Positions 35,104 to 45,034 of a DNA stretch of 64,000 nucleotides are shown piece by piece. The stretch lies in NCBI RefSeq assembly GCF_012927275.1, contig NZ_JABBGG010000014.1:25246-89245 (forward strand). Reading direction: 5' to 3'. The notes below the pieces were generated by a model, which searched no databases, had not been told where the DNA came from, and was given only the letters and a program-made list of their open reading frames with translations. Source of the DNA: Massilia polaris (GTDB taxonomy: Bacteria; Pseudomonadota; Gammaproteobacteria; Burkholderiales; Burkholderiaceae_D). Positions within the stretch are counted from its first letter, which is position 1; every line of letters begins with the position of its first letter. Made by a program: the position numbers and the translations under genes.

Positions 35104-36579
35104 ATGCATACTAAAACCCTGAAACAGCTGTCCGAACTCCTGCATGCGAAACAGGTGTCCGCCACCGAACTGGCCTCGCAATACCTTGCGCGCATCAAGT
35201 CGAGCGACCTGAACGCCTTCCTGCACGTCGACGAATCGCTGACCCTGGCGCAAGCGGCGGCGGCCGACGTACGCCTGGCCGGCGGCAGCGCCGGCCCGCT
35301 GACCGGCGTGCCGATCGCGCACAAGGACATCTTCGTCACGCGCGACTGGCGCTCGACGGCCGGCTCGAAAATGCTGGGCAATTACACCAGCCCGTTCAAC
35401 GCCACCGTGGTCGAGCGCTTCAACGCGGCCGGCATGGTCCACCTCGGCAAACTCAATTGCGACGAATTCGCGATGGGCTCGTCGAACGAGAACTCGGCCT
35501 TCGGCGCGGTGAAGAACCCGTGGGACAAGCTGGCGGTGCCGGGCGGCTCCTCGGGCGGCTCGGCCGCCGCGATTGCCGCGCGCCTGGCGCCGGCGGCCAC
35601 CGCGACCGACACCGGCGGCTCGATCCGCCAGCCGGCAGCGTTCTGCGGCGTCACCGGCATCAAGCCGACCTATGGTCGCGTCTCGCGCTTCGGCATGATC
35701 GCGTTCGCCTCGTCGCTCGACCAGGGCGGCCCGATCGCGCAGACCGCGGAAGACTGCGCGCTGCTGCTCAACGAGATGATCGGCTTCGACGAGCGCGACG
35801 CGACTTCGCTGACCGCTGAACAGGGCAACGTGCGCGAAGACTTCGCGCGCGACCTCGCCAAGCCGCTCGGCGGCCTGCGCATCGGCGTGCCGACGGAGTA
35901 CTTCGGCGAAGGCCTGGCCGCCGACGTCGAACAGGCGGTGCGCGCAGCGCTCGACGAATTCGTCAAGCTCGGCGCGACCCTGGTCGACATCACGCTGCCG
36001 AAAACCTCGCTGTCGATCCCGGTCTACTACATCATCGCGCCGGCGGAAGCATCGTCGAACCTGTCGCGCTTCGACGGCGTGCGCTACGGCCACCGGGCCC
36101 CCGAGTACAAGGACCTGCAGGACATGTACAAGAAGACGCGCGCCCAAGGCTTCGGCCCGGAAGTACAGCGCCGCATCATGGTCGGCACCTACGTGCTGTG
36201 CCACGGCTACTACGACGCCTACTACCTGCAGGCGCAGAAGATCCGCCGCATGATCGCCGACGACTTCCAGTCGGTCCTCGGCGACAAGTGCGACGTCATC
36301 ATGGGCCCGGTGGCGCCGACGGTAGCGTGGGACCTGGGCGACAAGTCGAACGACCCGGTGGCCAACTACCTGGCCGACATCTTCACGCTGTCGACCAGCC
36401 TGGCCGGCCTGCCGGGCATGTCGATCCCGTGCGGCTTCGGCCAGGGCGACAAGAACAGCAAGCGCCCGGTCGGCCTGCAAATCATCGGCAACTACTTCGC
36501 CGAAGCGAAGCTGCTGAACATCGCGCACCAGTTCCAGCAGGCGACCGACTGGCATACGCGCGCTCCAAGCGGCATCTAA
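35104..36579 (+). CDS. gatA: Aspartyl/glutamyl-tRNA amidotransferase subunit A
   Basis: 491 residues of the amidase-signature family, generating ammonia from glutamine. The catalytic Lys is in [11 protein letters not shown], the Ser-cisSer-Lys triad is completed by [14 protein letters not shown] and the nucleophile loop [16 protein letters not shown] (about 155-200). Middle gene of gatCAB, 22 bases before gatB. Confidence 0.97.
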   Translation: MHTKTLKQLSELLHAKQVSATELASQYLARIKSSDLNAFLHVDESLTLAQAAAADVRLAGGSAGPLTGVPIAHKDIFVTRDWRSTAGSKMLGNYTSPFNATVVERFNAAGMVHLGKLNCDEFAMGSSNENSAFGAVKNPWDKLAVPGGSSGGSAAAIAARLAPAATATDTGGSIRQPAAFCGVTGIKPTYGRVSRFGMIAFASSLDQGGPIAQTAEDCALLLNEMIGFDERDATSLTAEQGNVREDFARDLAKPLGGLRIGVPTEYFGEGLAADVEQAVRAALDEFVKLGATLVDITLPKTSLSIPVYYIIAPAEASSNLSRFDGVRYGHRAPEYKDLQDMYKKTRAQGFGPEVQRRIMVGTYVLCHGYYDAYYLQAQKIRRMIADDFQSVLGDKCDVIMGPVAPTVAWDLGDKSNDPVANYLADIFTLSTSLAGLPGMSIPCGFGQGDKNSKRPVGLQIIGNYFAEAKLLNIAHQFQQATDWHTRAPSGI

Positions 36580-36601
36580 CATTCAAAGAAGCGAGAAACC
36601 T

Positions 36602-38062
36602 ATGCAATGGGAAGTCGTCATCGGTCTTGAGAACCACGTCCAGCTCACGACCAACTCCAAAATTTTCAGCGGCAGCTCGATCCAGTTCGGCGCCGAGCCG
36701 AACACCCAGGCCAGCCCGGTCGACCTGGCGCTGCCCGGCGTGCTGCCAGTGATGAACAAGGGCGCGGTCGAACGCGCCATCCGCCTCGGCCTGGCCGTCG
36801 GCGCAAAGATCGCGCCGAGCTCCGTCTTCGCGCGCAAGAACTACTTCTACCCCGACCTGCCGAAGGGTTACCAGATCAGCCAGTTCGAAGACCCGGTGGT
36901 CATCGGCGGCCAGCTCACCTTCGGCTACGAAAAGGACGGCAAGCTCGAGACCAAGACGGTCAACCTGACCCGCGCCCACCTCGAGGAAGACGCCGGCAAA
37001 TCGCTGCACGAAGACTATGCCGGCATGACCGGCATCGACCTCAATCGCGCCGGCACGCCGCTGCTGGAGATCGTGTCGGAACCGGAGATGCGCAGCTCGG
37101 CCGAAGCGGTCGCGTATGCGAAAGCGCTGCACTCGCTGGTGGTCTGGCTCGGCATCTGCGATGGCAATATGCAGGAAGGCTCGTTCCGCTGCGACGTCAA
37201 CGTTTCGGTGCGGCCAAGCGGCCAGAAGGAATTCGGCACCCGCTGCGAGATCAAGAACCTGAACTCGTTCCGCTTCATGGAAGAAGCGATCGCCTACGAA
37301 GTGCGGCGCCAGATCGAACTGATCGAAGACGGCGGCAAGGTGCAGCAAGCGACGCGCCTGTGGGACCCGGACAAGAAGGAAACGCGCGCGATGCGCACCA
37401 AGGAAGACGCCCAGGACTACCGCTACTTCCCTGACCCTGACCTGCCGCCGCTGGTGATCTCGCAAGAGTGGGTCGAGCGGATCAGGGCCGACATGCCGGA
37501 ACTGCCGGCGGCGATGCGCGTGCGTTTCGTCAGCGACTACGCGCTGCCGGAATACGACAGCCTGATCCTGACCTCGTCGCACGAGATGGCGGCCTACTTC
37601 GAAGCCGTCGTGGCCAAGGCCGGCAAGGAAAATGCGAAGGCCGCCGCCAACTGGCTGATGGGCGACGTCTCGTCGACCCTGAACCGCGAAGGCGTCAGCA
37701 TTGCGGAGTCGCCGGTCGAAGCATCGCAGCTCGCGCTGCTGCTCAAGCGGATTGCCGACGGCACCATCTCGAACAAGATCGCCAAGGAAGTGTTCGGCGC
37801 GATGTGGGAAGCGAAGTCGACTGACGAGCACATTGCCGACGCGATCATCGACCAGAAAGGCCTGCGCCAGATTTCGGACAGCGGCGCGCTGGAAAAGATT
37901 GTCGACGACGTCCTCGCTGCCAACGAAAAATCCGTTGAACAATACCGCGCCGGCAAGGAAGCGGCCATCAACGCGCTGATCGGCCAGGCGATGAAAGCCT
38001 CGAAAGGCAAAGCCAATCCTGCCCAGCTGACGGAACTGCTGAAGAAAAAACTCGCGGGATAA
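36602..38062 (+). CDS. gatB: Aspartyl/glutamyl-tRNA amidotransferase subunit B
   Basis: 486 residues. [15 protein letters not shown] is the family start with a conserved metal/ATP-site segment, followed by [17 protein letters not shown] and [10 protein letters not shown] in the kinase-like domain. A C-terminal GatB/YqeY tRNA-binding domain lies at about 340-486. It phosphorylates the mischarged aminoacyl-tRNA and transfers ammonia. Followed by a perfect palindromic terminator. Confidence 0.97.
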   Translation: MQWEVVIGLENHVQLTTNSKIFSGSSIQFGAEPNTQASPVDLALPGVLPVMNKGAVERAIRLGLAVGAKIAPSSVFARKNYFYPDLPKGYQISQFEDPVVIGGQLTFGYEKDGKLETKTVNLTRAHLEEDAGKSLHEDYAGMTGIDLNRAGTPLLEIVSEPEMRSSAEAVAYAKALHSLVVWLGICDGNMQEGSFRCDVNVSVRPSGQKEFGTRCEIKNLNSFRFMEEAIAYEVRRQIELIEDGGKVQQATRLWDPDKKETRAMRTKEDAQDYRYFPDPDLPPLVISQEWVERIRADMPELPAAMRVRFVSDYALPEYDSLILTSSHEMAAYFEAVVAKAGKENAKAAANWLMGDVSSTLNREGVSIAESPVEASQLALLLKRIADGTISNKIAKEVFGAMWEAKSTDEHIADAIIDQKGLRQISDSGALEKIVDDVLAANEKSVEQYRAGKEAAINALIGQAMKASKGKANPAQLTELLKKKLAG

Positions 38063-38077
38063 AGTTTTCGCTTAATT

Positions 38078-38116
38078 AAATCGGGGTCCGTCCCCGGGGA
38101 CGGACCCCGATTTTTA
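38078..38116. terminator. Perfect 18-bp palindromic terminator, GGGGTC family
   Basis: AAATCGGGGTCCGTCCCC is followed immediately by its exact reverse complement, then TTT. It lies between the convergent gatB (stop 38062) and pyrE (stop 38140), so it can terminate both. The GGGGTC/GACCCC core recurs in looser form near 13419 and 16061 in this window. Confidence 0.85.
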
Positions 38117-38139
38117 TATGCCGAAACATTCTAAAATCT

Positions 38140-38802
38140 TTACACGCCGTAACGGGTGCGGTAGGCGGCGACGGCTTCCTTGTACTGGCCCAGCTGCCGG
38201 TCGGCGCCTTCGGCGTTGAGGTAGGTGAACAGGTCGTCGAGGTTGGCGATCGAGATCACCGGGATGCCGAACTCGCGGCTGACTTCCTGTACCGCCGAAC
38301 TGGCCGACAGCGCGTCGTCCTTGCCCGAACGTTCCATGCGGTCGAGCGCGATCAGTACCGCGCATGGCTCGGCGCCGGCCGCGCGGATCATCTGCACCGA
38401 TTCGCGCACCGAGGTGCCGGCCGAGATCACGTCGTCGATGATGACGACCTTCCCTTGCAGCTTGGCGCCGACGATCGTGCCGCCTTCGCCGTGGTCCTTG
38501 GCTTCCTTGCGGTTGAAGGCGAACGAGGTGTCGCGGCCCTTGCCGGCCAGCGCCACAGCGGTCGCGGAGGCGAGCGTAATGCCTTTGTAGGCGGGCCCGA
38601 ACAGCATGTCGAATTCGACGCCGGAGTCGAGCAGCGTCTGGGCGTAGAATTGCGCCAGCTGGCCGAGCGTCGCGCCTTCGTGGAACAGGCCCGCGTTGAA
38701 GAAGTACGGCGACAGGCGCCCCGCCTTGGTCGTAAATTCACCGAAGCGCAACACGCCCGTGGATACTGAAAAAGCGATAAACTGTTGGCGCAAATTGTTC
38801 AC
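38140..38802 (-). CDS. pyrE: Orotate phosphoribosyltransferase
   Basis: 220 residues of the pyrimidine pathway, joining orotate to [17 protein letters not shown] binds orotate, [11 protein letters not shown] is the phosphate loop, [14 protein letters not shown] is the mobile catalytic loop, and the PRPP motif is [17 protein letters not shown]. It is divergent from xth with 59 bases between the starts, which include an ATTTTA/TAAAAT inverted repeat. Confidence 0.96.
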   Translation of the reverse strand: MNNLRQQFIAFSVSTGVLRFGEFTTKAGRLSPYFFNAGLFHEGATLGQLAQFYAQTLLDSGVEFDMLFGPAYKGITLASATAVALAGKGRDTSFAFNRKEAKDHGEGGTIVGAKLQGKVVIIDDVISAGTSVRESVQMIRAAGAEPCAVLIALDRMERSGKDDALSASSAVQEVSREFGIPVISIANLDDLFTYLNAEGADRQLGQYKEAVAAYRTRYGV

Positions 38803-38861
38803 GAAGACCTCACTGTTAAAATCTGGCGGTATTTTACGCCACCCCTACTCCCCCTGGAACC

Positions 38862-39632
38862 ATGCCACGAATTATTTCAGCGAACCTGAACGGAATCCGC
38901 TCCGCCCACAAGAAGGGTTTCTTCAACTGGATGGCGGCGCAAACCGCCGACTTCATCTGCGTGCAGGAGCTGAAGGCGCAGCTGCCTGACATGACCGAGG
39001 AGTTCCTCGCCCCGGGCGGCTATCACGGCCACTTCCATTACGCCGAGAAGAAGGGCTACTCGGGCACCGGTATCTACAGCCGCGCCAAGCCGGATGCGGT
39101 GCGCACCGGTTTCGGCTGCCCCGAGTTCGATGCGGAAGGCCGCTACGTGCGCTGCGATTTCGGCGACCTGTCGATCATTTCCGTGTACTGCCCATCCGGC
39201 TCGTCGTCGCCGGAACGGCAGGAGGCGAAGTTCCGCTTCATGGAGGTGTTCCTGCCCCACCTGCTCGAGCTGAAGGCGGAAGGCCGCGAGGTCGTCATCT
39301 GCGGCGACTGGAATATCGCGCACCACGAAATCGACCTGAAGAACTGGAAGGGCAACAAGAAGAACTCGGGCTTCCTGCCAGAGGAGCGCGCGTGGCTGAC
39401 CCGCATCTTCGACGAACTTGGTTTCGTCGATGTCCACCGCGGCATCGACAAGCGCGAGGAGCAGTACACCTGGTGGAGCAACCGCGGCCAGGCCTGGGCC
39501 AAGAACGTCGGTTGGCGCATCGACTATCACGTCGCTACCCCCGGCATCGCGGCGCAGGCGAAAACCGTCGCGATCTACAAGGATGAGCGCTTTTCCGACC
39601 ACGCCCCGCTGATCATCGATTACGGCTTCTGA
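38862..39632 (+). CDS. xth: Exodeoxyribonuclease III / AP endonuclease
   Basis: 256 residues of the EEP nuclease fold. MPRIISANLNGIRSAHKKG starts the protein; metal and catalytic residues are in CVQELKAQ, CGDWNIAHHEIDLKN and the final SDHAPLIIDYGF. It nicks DNA at abasic sites in base-excision repair and degrades 3' ends. Single-gene unit by context. Confidence 0.94.
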   Translation: MPRIISANLNGIRSAHKKGFFNWMAAQTADFICVQELKAQLPDMTEEFLAPGGYHGHFHYAEKKGYSGTGIYSRAKPDAVRTGFGCPEFDAEGRYVRCDFGDLSIISVYCPSGSSSPERQEAKFRFMEVFLPHLLELKAEGREVVICGDWNIAHHEIDLKNWKGNKKNSGFLPEERAWLTRIFDELGFVDVHRGIDKREEQYTWWSNRGQAWAKNVGWRIDYHVATPGIAAQAKTVAIYKDERFSDHAPLIIDYGF

Positions 39633-39848
39633 GCCGACCTTCTTGTCAAAAACCCAGCTATTCATGACGCATGGCCCATGACTAGCGTGGTTTTTCAGCA
39701 CGATTAAGTTGCCACCACGCAAATTCCGTGCTGGTAAACGTTTCCCCACGAAAATAGTATCTGCTTTGTTGATACACTACGCCTTCCGGCGGCAGCTGTC
39801 GACACGCCCGCCCAAACCCCAACTTTGCGCCCAGGTGGCATCCAGATC

Positions 39849-42536
39849 ATGAGCACTCCAGCCTTCGTAGAACAGCTCTACCTGACCTTCTTCGGACGCC
39901 CTGCCGACGATGCTGGACGTGGCTTTTGGTCGCAGGCGATCGATACCGGCGCGCTTGGCGCGGCCGAGGTAACGCGGCATTTCCTGGAGAGCGCCGAGTT
40001 CGCGGATGCGGTCGCACCGGTGGCGCGCCTGTACTACAGCGCGTTCGACCGCATTCCCGACGCTGCGGGCCTGGGCTACTGGCTGCAGAAAGCGCAGGCG
40101 GGCCTGTCGCTTGACGCCACCGCCGAAGCCTTTGCGATGTCCGCGGAGTTCGCCGAAGTCTATGGCGCCGCGCGCAACCCTGACTTCATCGACCTGATTT
40201 ACCAAAATGCGCTGGGCCGCGCGCCGGACACTGCCGGCAAGGCGTACTGGGTTGAGCAGATGGCCCTTGGCCAGGCTTCGCGCGCCGATGTCCTCGCCGC
40301 GATCGCGGCATCGCCCGAAATGGCCGCCGCCACCGACGCCACCATCAAGATCATCGCGCAGTACCACGGCATCACCGGTTCGGCCCCGAGCAAGCAGCAG
40401 ATCGACAGCGCACTGCTGCTCGACCAGCCGCTTGCCCTGATCAACCAGCTGTTCGCAAGCAGCGGCTACACCGGCGCTCCGGTGCCGCATCCTTTCGTGA
40501 CCGACGCGCTCGGGTACAGCCAGGGCGGCGGCGCGGGCGAGGGCCCGGGCATGACCCTGTCGCCGGTCATCGACTTCGACGCGACCTCGCCGTCGGACGG
40601 CGCAACGGAGGGCGTCTCCGTCACGCCGGCGATCGTGCTCGCGTTCTCGCAAGACGTTCACGCGGCCGGCGGCATGATCTACATTACCGACGGCGCGGCG
40701 CAGACCGTGATCGACCGCGCTACCGGCCTGCCCAAGGTGCGCATTGTCGGGGCCACCGATACCCGCGCGATCGACGTCAACGACACTGCGCACGTCTCGT
40801 TCGACGGCGAACGCGTCACCATCACCATATCGTCGGCGCTGAAATCAGGCGTGAACTACAGTGTCCTGATCGGCAAGGGCGTGCTGGTGGGCGCCAACGA
40901 CATGCCGTTCGGCGGCATCTCGGACTCCGGGACGTTCAACTTCACGCCGTTCGGCGATTCGACCCCGCCGGAAGCACTGACGTTCTCGGTGAACCGGGAA
41001 AGCTTCAATTCGGGCCACACCGCGATCATGACGATCGAATTCAGCGAATCGGTCCAGGCCCCGGATGCGGCCGACTTCGATACACCCAACGGTATGCTGT
41101 CGGACTTCGCCAGCGCAGACGACGGCCGCACCTGGACCGCCTTGTTCACGCCAACGTCGGGCCAGGACGACACCACCAACGTCATCACCCTGCGTGCCGG
41201 CAGCGTGCGCGACATGGCCGGCAATCTCAATGCCGGCACGGCCAGCTCCAACAATTACGCCGTCGACACCATGGTCACGCCTGTCGTCGACAGCAAGCTT
41301 GAATTCAACGATACCGGCATCTCGTCCACCGATAAACTGACTAACGAGCCGATCCAGACCCTGAGCGGAAAGTTCGTCGGCGCGCCGTCGGGGACGACGC
41401 TGAAGGTCGTCATCAACGGCGTGTCGCAAAGTGTTCCGGCGAACGCCGACAAGACCTGGAGTTTCATCGGCGGCGAATTTGCCGAAGGGCTGAACACGGT
41501 CATCGCCTACTTCACCAACCCGGCCGGCAAGACGAGTGCCACACGCTCCCTGAGTTTTACGCTCGATACGACCGCGCCCGAAATCACTGGCCTTCCCGAG
41601 ACCGTCGACCCGGCGTCCGCGCTGGCGCTCACTTTCACCGAAGCGGTGTACTGGACCGACCCGGAGGCCGAAATCGTCTTCGCAAGCGCAAACGGCAACG
41701 TCACAGTCGGACAAGGGGACGTCATCATCTCCGAGGACGGCATGACGGTCACGCTCGCCACTGGCGGCCTGCTGGCCCCGGGGACAAGCTACACGGTGAC
41801 ACTGCCCGACGCGCTGACCGATGCGGCCGGCAATCCAGTCGGCGTCCCACTGTCGTTTGCCACGCCGCCAGGGCCGGACCTGACTGCGCCGCCGGCGCCG
41901 TCGATAGCCGACCTGCTGCCGGCGAGCGATACCGGCAGCTCCGACAGCGACAACATCACACGCGACGCGCTGCCGCAGTTCGCAGGCACGCTCGGCGCCG
42001 AAGGCGATATCGTCAAGCTGTTTGCCGATGGCGTGGAGGTCGGTTCGGCGACGGTAGGTGCGGATGGCGCCTGGACCGTAGCGCCCGACAACGCGCTTGC
42101 CGAAGGCAGCCGCAGCATCACCGTCGGGTTGGTGGACGCAGCCGGCAACGCCAGCGACCCTTCGCCCGCGCTCGACATCAGGATCGACACCACCGCACCG
42201 GCCATCATCGGTACCACACCGCTGGAAGGCGGCCTCACCTCGGGCGACGTGACGCTGACGTTCTCGGAACACGTCAGCTTCGTCAGTGGTTCCTTGAAGA
42301 TGACCGGCCTGGTTGGCGGCCTGCTTACCCTTATCGGCGTCGGCCAGGATGCCGCGTGGTCGATGGGCGTTTCCCCGGCCAATGCCGACCACTCCATGCT
42401 GACCGTGAGCCCGGCCATCGCCCTGGGGCACTACTCGCTGACACTGGAAGCGGACAGCATTGCCGACGTTGCGGGCAATGCCTACGCGGAGATCATCGGC
42501 ACGCCGGTGCTGACCTTCCACATCTCCCTGCTGTAA
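39849..42536 (+). CDS. DUF4214 and bacterial Ig-like repeat exoprotein (putative adhesin)
   Basis: 895 residues from ATG 39849 (MSTPAFVEQLYLTFFGRPAD); 8 extra residues are open upstream. Residues 1-210 hold three DUF4214-type units, each a Tyr/Phe-rich helix followed by a 'GRxPDxxGxxYW' turn (FFGRPADDAGRGFW, FDRIPDAAGLGYW, LGRAPDTAGKAYW). From about 240 to the end come some six Ig-like beta domains with 'FSExV', 'DxAGN' and 'DTTAP' signatures. There is no Sec signal and no RTX nonapeptide or obvious sorting motif. DUF4214 proteins are often type I secreted or S-layer-like, so export by an unlinked system is inferred. A 216-base AT-rich spacer precedes it. Confidence 0.85.
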   Translation: MSTPAFVEQLYLTFFGRPADDAGRGFWSQAIDTGALGAAEVTRHFLESAEFADAVAPVARLYYSAFDRIPDAAGLGYWLQKAQAGLSLDATAEAFAMSAEFAEVYGAARNPDFIDLIYQNALGRAPDTAGKAYWVEQMALGQASRADVLAAIAASPEMAAATDATIKIIAQYHGITGSAPSKQQIDSALLLDQPLALINQLFASSGYTGAPVPHPFVTDALGYSQGGGAGEGPGMTLSPVIDFDATSPSDGATEGVSVTPAIVLAFSQDVHAAGGMIYITDGAAQTVIDRATGLPKVRIVGATDTRAIDVNDTAHVSFDGERVTITISSALKSGVNYSVLIGKGVLVGANDMPFGGISDSGTFNFTPFGDSTPPEALTFSVNRESFNSGHTAIMTIEFSESVQAPDAADFDTPNGMLSDFASADDGRTWTALFTPTSGQDDTTNVITLRAGSVRDMAGNLNAGTASSNNYAVDTMVTPVVDSKLEFNDTGISSTDKLTNEPIQTLSGKFVGAPSGTTLKVVINGVSQSVPANADKTWSFIGGEFAEGLNTVIAYFTNPAGKTSATRSLSFTLDTTAPEITGLPETVDPASALALTFTEAVYWTDPEAEIVFASANGNVTVGQGDVIISEDGMTVTLATGGLLAPGTSYTVTLPDALTDAAGNPVGVPLSFATPPGPDLTAPPAPSIADLLPASDTGSSDSDNITRDALPQFAGTLGAEGDIVKLFADGVEVGSATVGADGAWTVAPDNALAEGSRSITVGLVDAAGNASDPSPALDIRIDTTAPAIIGTTPLEGGLTSGDVTLTFSEHVSFVSGSLKMTGLVGGLLTLIGVGQDAAWSMGVSPANADHSMLTVSPAIALGHYSLTLEADSIADVAGNAYAEIIGTPVLTFHISLL

Positions 42537-43448
42537 TCAGTCCAGCACGCGCTTGCTGTCGAAGCGGCGCTGCTGCCCGCTCAGCGGGTCGCGGAAGGCG
42601 ATCGACCGCGCCAGCAGCTTGAGCGGCTTCGTAAAATCATCTCCCTTGCATGGCAGCGCGACCGGATAGAAGGCGTCGTTGAGGATCGGCGCGCCCAGCC
42701 CGGCCATGTGCACGCGCAGCTGGTGCTTGCGGCCCGTGTACGGCTCCAGCCGGTACAGGACCGCGTCGCCGCGCCCGCCAATGACATCGACCAGGGTTTC
42801 CGAGTTTGGCTCGCCCTCCACCTCCTGCATGCGGAAGAACGGGGTGCCGTCGACCATGCGGCTGCGATGGGTGAAGGGGAAGCTGCGTCCGGCCATCGGC
42901 GCGGCCAGCGCCTCGTAGGTCTTCTCGACGCTGCGTTGCTGGAACAGCGACTGGTAGGCGCCGCGGCTCGCTTCGCAGTGCGAGAACATCACCACGCCGG
43001 CGGTCTCGCGGTCGAGCCGGTGGATCGGTGTCAGGTGCGGCAGCCCGAACTTTTCCTTGAGGCGCACCAGCAGCGTCTCGCGCAGGAAGCGACCGCTGGG
43101 CGTCATCGGCAGGAAGTGCGGCTTGTCGACCACCACCAGGTGCGCGTCGCGGAACAGCACCTGTTCTTCAAACGGAATCGGGGTTTCGGTGTCGACCTCG
43201 CGGTAGTACCAGATGCGCATGCCGCGCTTTACCTGGCTGGCTTCATCGAGCGCCGTGCCGGCGCCGTCAACCACCTCGCCGCGCGCCATGCGGCCGCGCC
43301 ACGCGGCCTCGCCCACGGCCGGAAAGTGGCCGCACAGGAAGGCCAGCATGCCGCCGTCGCGGTCCTCGCCGAGCCACAGGTAGCTTGGCGCGACGCCGTC
43401 CCTGACAGGAAGCGGCCGGACAGCGTTGATAGCGGCTTGCCGTCCCAT
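42537..43448 (-). CDS. RluA-family pseudouridine synthase
   Basis: 303 residues. The catalytic aspartate is in the family signature PIHRLDRETAGVVMF; YTGRKHQLRVHMAGLGAPI and the start of the domain LVVDKPHFLPMTPSGRF agree. An N-terminal S4-like region is present at about 40-90 (VDGAGTALDEASQVKRGM). The RNA target (tRNA or 23S rRNA) is not clear. ATG directly follows the TAA of the M48 protease gene, so they are coupled. Its stop abuts the stop of the convergent DUF4214 gene with no gap. Confidence 0.92.
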   Translation of the reverse strand: MGRQAAINAVRPLPVRDGVAPSYLWLGEDRDGGMLAFLCGHFPAVGEAAWRGRMARGEVVDGAGTALDEASQVKRGMRIWYYREVDTETPIPFEEQVLFRDAHLVVVDKPHFLPMTPSGRFLRETLLVRLKEKFGLPHLTPIHRLDRETAGVVMFSHCEASRGAYQSLFQQRSVEKTYEALAAPMAGRSFPFTHRSRMVDGTPFFRMQEVEGEPNSETLVDVIGGRGDAVLYRLEPYTGRKHQLRVHMAGLGAPILNDAFYPVALPCKGDDFTKPLKLLARSIAFRDPLSGQQRRFDSKRVLD

Positions 43449-44333
43449 TTATCTCAGTGCGGTGGTGCGGTACGGCGGCAGCTTCGACGCCGACGTGCCC
43501 TTAGAGCGCGCGTACAGCGGCAGCAGCACGTTCATGTGGTCGTTCATCTGGCCGATGCGGTCGGCGCCGCCCGGGTGGGTCGACAGCCAGCTGGCCGGCG
43601 CGCCCTTGCTCAGCGACGCCATCTTCTGCCACAGCGCGATGCCTGCACGCGGGTCGTAACCGGCGCGTGCGGCCAGGTCGAGGCCAATCAGGTCGGCTTC
43701 ACGTTCGTCATCGCGCGAGTACTTCAGCGACAGCAGCTGGGTGCCGTACTGCGCCACGGTGTCGGTCATGCGCGGGTCGATGCCGAGCCATCCAGCCACC
43801 AGTGCGCCGCCCAGGCGCATGCCGAGCGAGGTACCGGCCGATTTGACCATCTGCTCGCGCCCGTGTTCACGCAGCGCGTGCGCGATCTCGTGGCCCATGA
43901 TGGCTGCCGCTTCGTCATCGGTCAGTTTAAGTTTGGTCAGGATGCCGCTGAAGAAGCCGATGCGCCCGCCCGGCATGCAGAATGCGTTGACCTGGTCGGA
44001 GCCGATCAGGTTGACCTGCCAGTTCCATTTTGACGCTGCCGGGTTCCAGCGGGTCGAATACGGGATGATGCGCTTGGCGATCGTGCGCAGGCGAACGACC
44101 TGCGGATGGTTCGGCGGCGCCAGCGCGCCCTGTTTCTGCGCCTCGCCCATCATGGCCGTGTACTGTTGTTTGGCCTGCTGTTCCATCTGGTCTTCCGACG
44201 CCAGCACGCGGTAGCGCGGCATCGGGCGGACTTGGATGCCGTCCTGGACCTGGGTGTCGTTTTGCTGGGCCGGCGCGACGCCGGCGCAGGTGGCCAGGGT
44301 AACCGCGAGCGCGATTTGTTTGACTTTGTTCAT
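43449..44333 (-). CDS. M48 family metalloprotease, periplasmic
   Basis: 294 residues from ATG 44333, which gives the signal peptide MNKVKQIALAVTLATCAGV, cleavage near APA-Q. The zinc-binding HEXXH is MGHEIAHALREHG, with the downstream glutamate ligand in READLIGLDLAARAGYDP. The size and lack of further transmembrane helices fit BepA/LoiP-like periplasmic proteases rather than HtpX. It probably acts in outer-membrane protein quality control. Confidence 0.88.
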   Translation of the reverse strand: MNKVKQIALAVTLATCAGVAPAQQNDTQVQDGIQVRPMPRYRVLASEDQMEQQAKQQYTAMMGEAQKQGALAPPNHPQVVRLRTIAKRIIPYSTRWNPAASKWNWQVNLIGSDQVNAFCMPGGRIGFFSGILTKLKLTDDEAAAIMGHEIAHALREHGREQMVKSAGTSLGMRLGGALVAGWLGIDPRMTDTVAQYGTQLLSLKYSRDDEREADLIGLDLAARAGYDPRAGIALWQKMASLSKGAPASWLSTHPGGADRIGQMNDHMNVLLPLYARSKGTSASKLPPYRTTALR

Positions 44334-44416
44334 GCGGGTACCGTGCTGTTTATCTGATAACGCCATCATCTCAAAAATTCGCCCGAAGTCGCACACGATA
44401 TGTACACGAATGGCGG

Positions 44417-45034
44417 TCACGGAGTCGGGCCTGCCTTTTTACGCAAGCGGAAGACGGCAAGGCTGCCGCGCAGGTTGGGCAGCACCGATACCGGACGGCC
44501 GCCCACCAGCGCCACGCGCTCCAGCACTTCGAGTCCGCATTCTTCCGCGAGTTCCTCGAAATCGAAGATCGTGGCGCAGCGCACGTTCGGCGTGTCGTAC
44601 CACTGGTATGGCAAGGAGCGCGACACTGGCATGCGGCCGCGCAGCAGCGCCACGCGGTGCGGCCAGTAGGCGAAGTTGGGGAACGAGACAATCGCCTCGG
44701 CGCCGACGCGGACGATGTCGCGCAGCAGCGCTTCGACGTGCTGCATCATCTGCAGCGAGGACAGGCACAGCACCGTATCGAACGAATTGTCGCCGAAGAT
44801 GCCGAGGCCCTTCTCCATGTCGTGCTGGATCACGTCGACGCCGCGCGCGGCGCTTTCGAGCAGCTTGTGGTCGTCGATTTCGATGCCGTAGCCGGTGCAG
44901 CGCTTGTCGCTGCCCAGGTAGCTGAGCATGGCGCCGTCGCCGCAGCCGACGTCGAGCACGTGCGCGCCGTTCGGCACCCAGTGGGCGATAAAGGCCAGGT
45001 CGGGCCGCAAGGTTGAGAGGTCTTCGAAATTCAT
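44417..45034 (-). CDS. metW: MetW-family methyltransferase-like protein
   Basis: 205 residues from ATG 45034, whose ATGA overlaps the metX stop. The SAM-binding motif is [15 protein letters not shown] (about 28), followed by GYGIEIDD and [14 protein letters not shown]. It fits MetW, which accompanies MetX in many proteobacteria and is needed for full homoserine acyltransferase activity. The long open frame upstream of 45034 is antisense-like sequence inside metX. Confidence 0.94.
   Translation of the reverse strand: MNFEDLSTLRPDLAFIAHWVPNGAHVLDVGCGDGAMLSYLGSDKRCTGYGIEIDDHKLLESAARGVDVIQHDMEKGLGIFGDNSFDTVLCLSSLQMMQHVEALLRDIVRVGAEAIVSFPNFAYWPHRVALLRGRMPVSRSLPYQWYDTPNVRCATIFDFEELAEECGLEVLERVALVGGRPVSVLPNLRGSLAVFRLRKKAGPTP

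Noticed and set aside
38078..38113. The long palindrome as an attachment site or transposon end
   Set aside because: No integrase, transposase or target duplication is nearby, and its place between two convergent stop codons fits a terminator.
40845..42521. A 558-codon minus-strand frame opposite the Ig-repeat gene
   Set aside because: Arg/Gly/His-rich shadow of the DUF4214 gene. The plus-strand frame has coherent domain repeats and the antisense has none.
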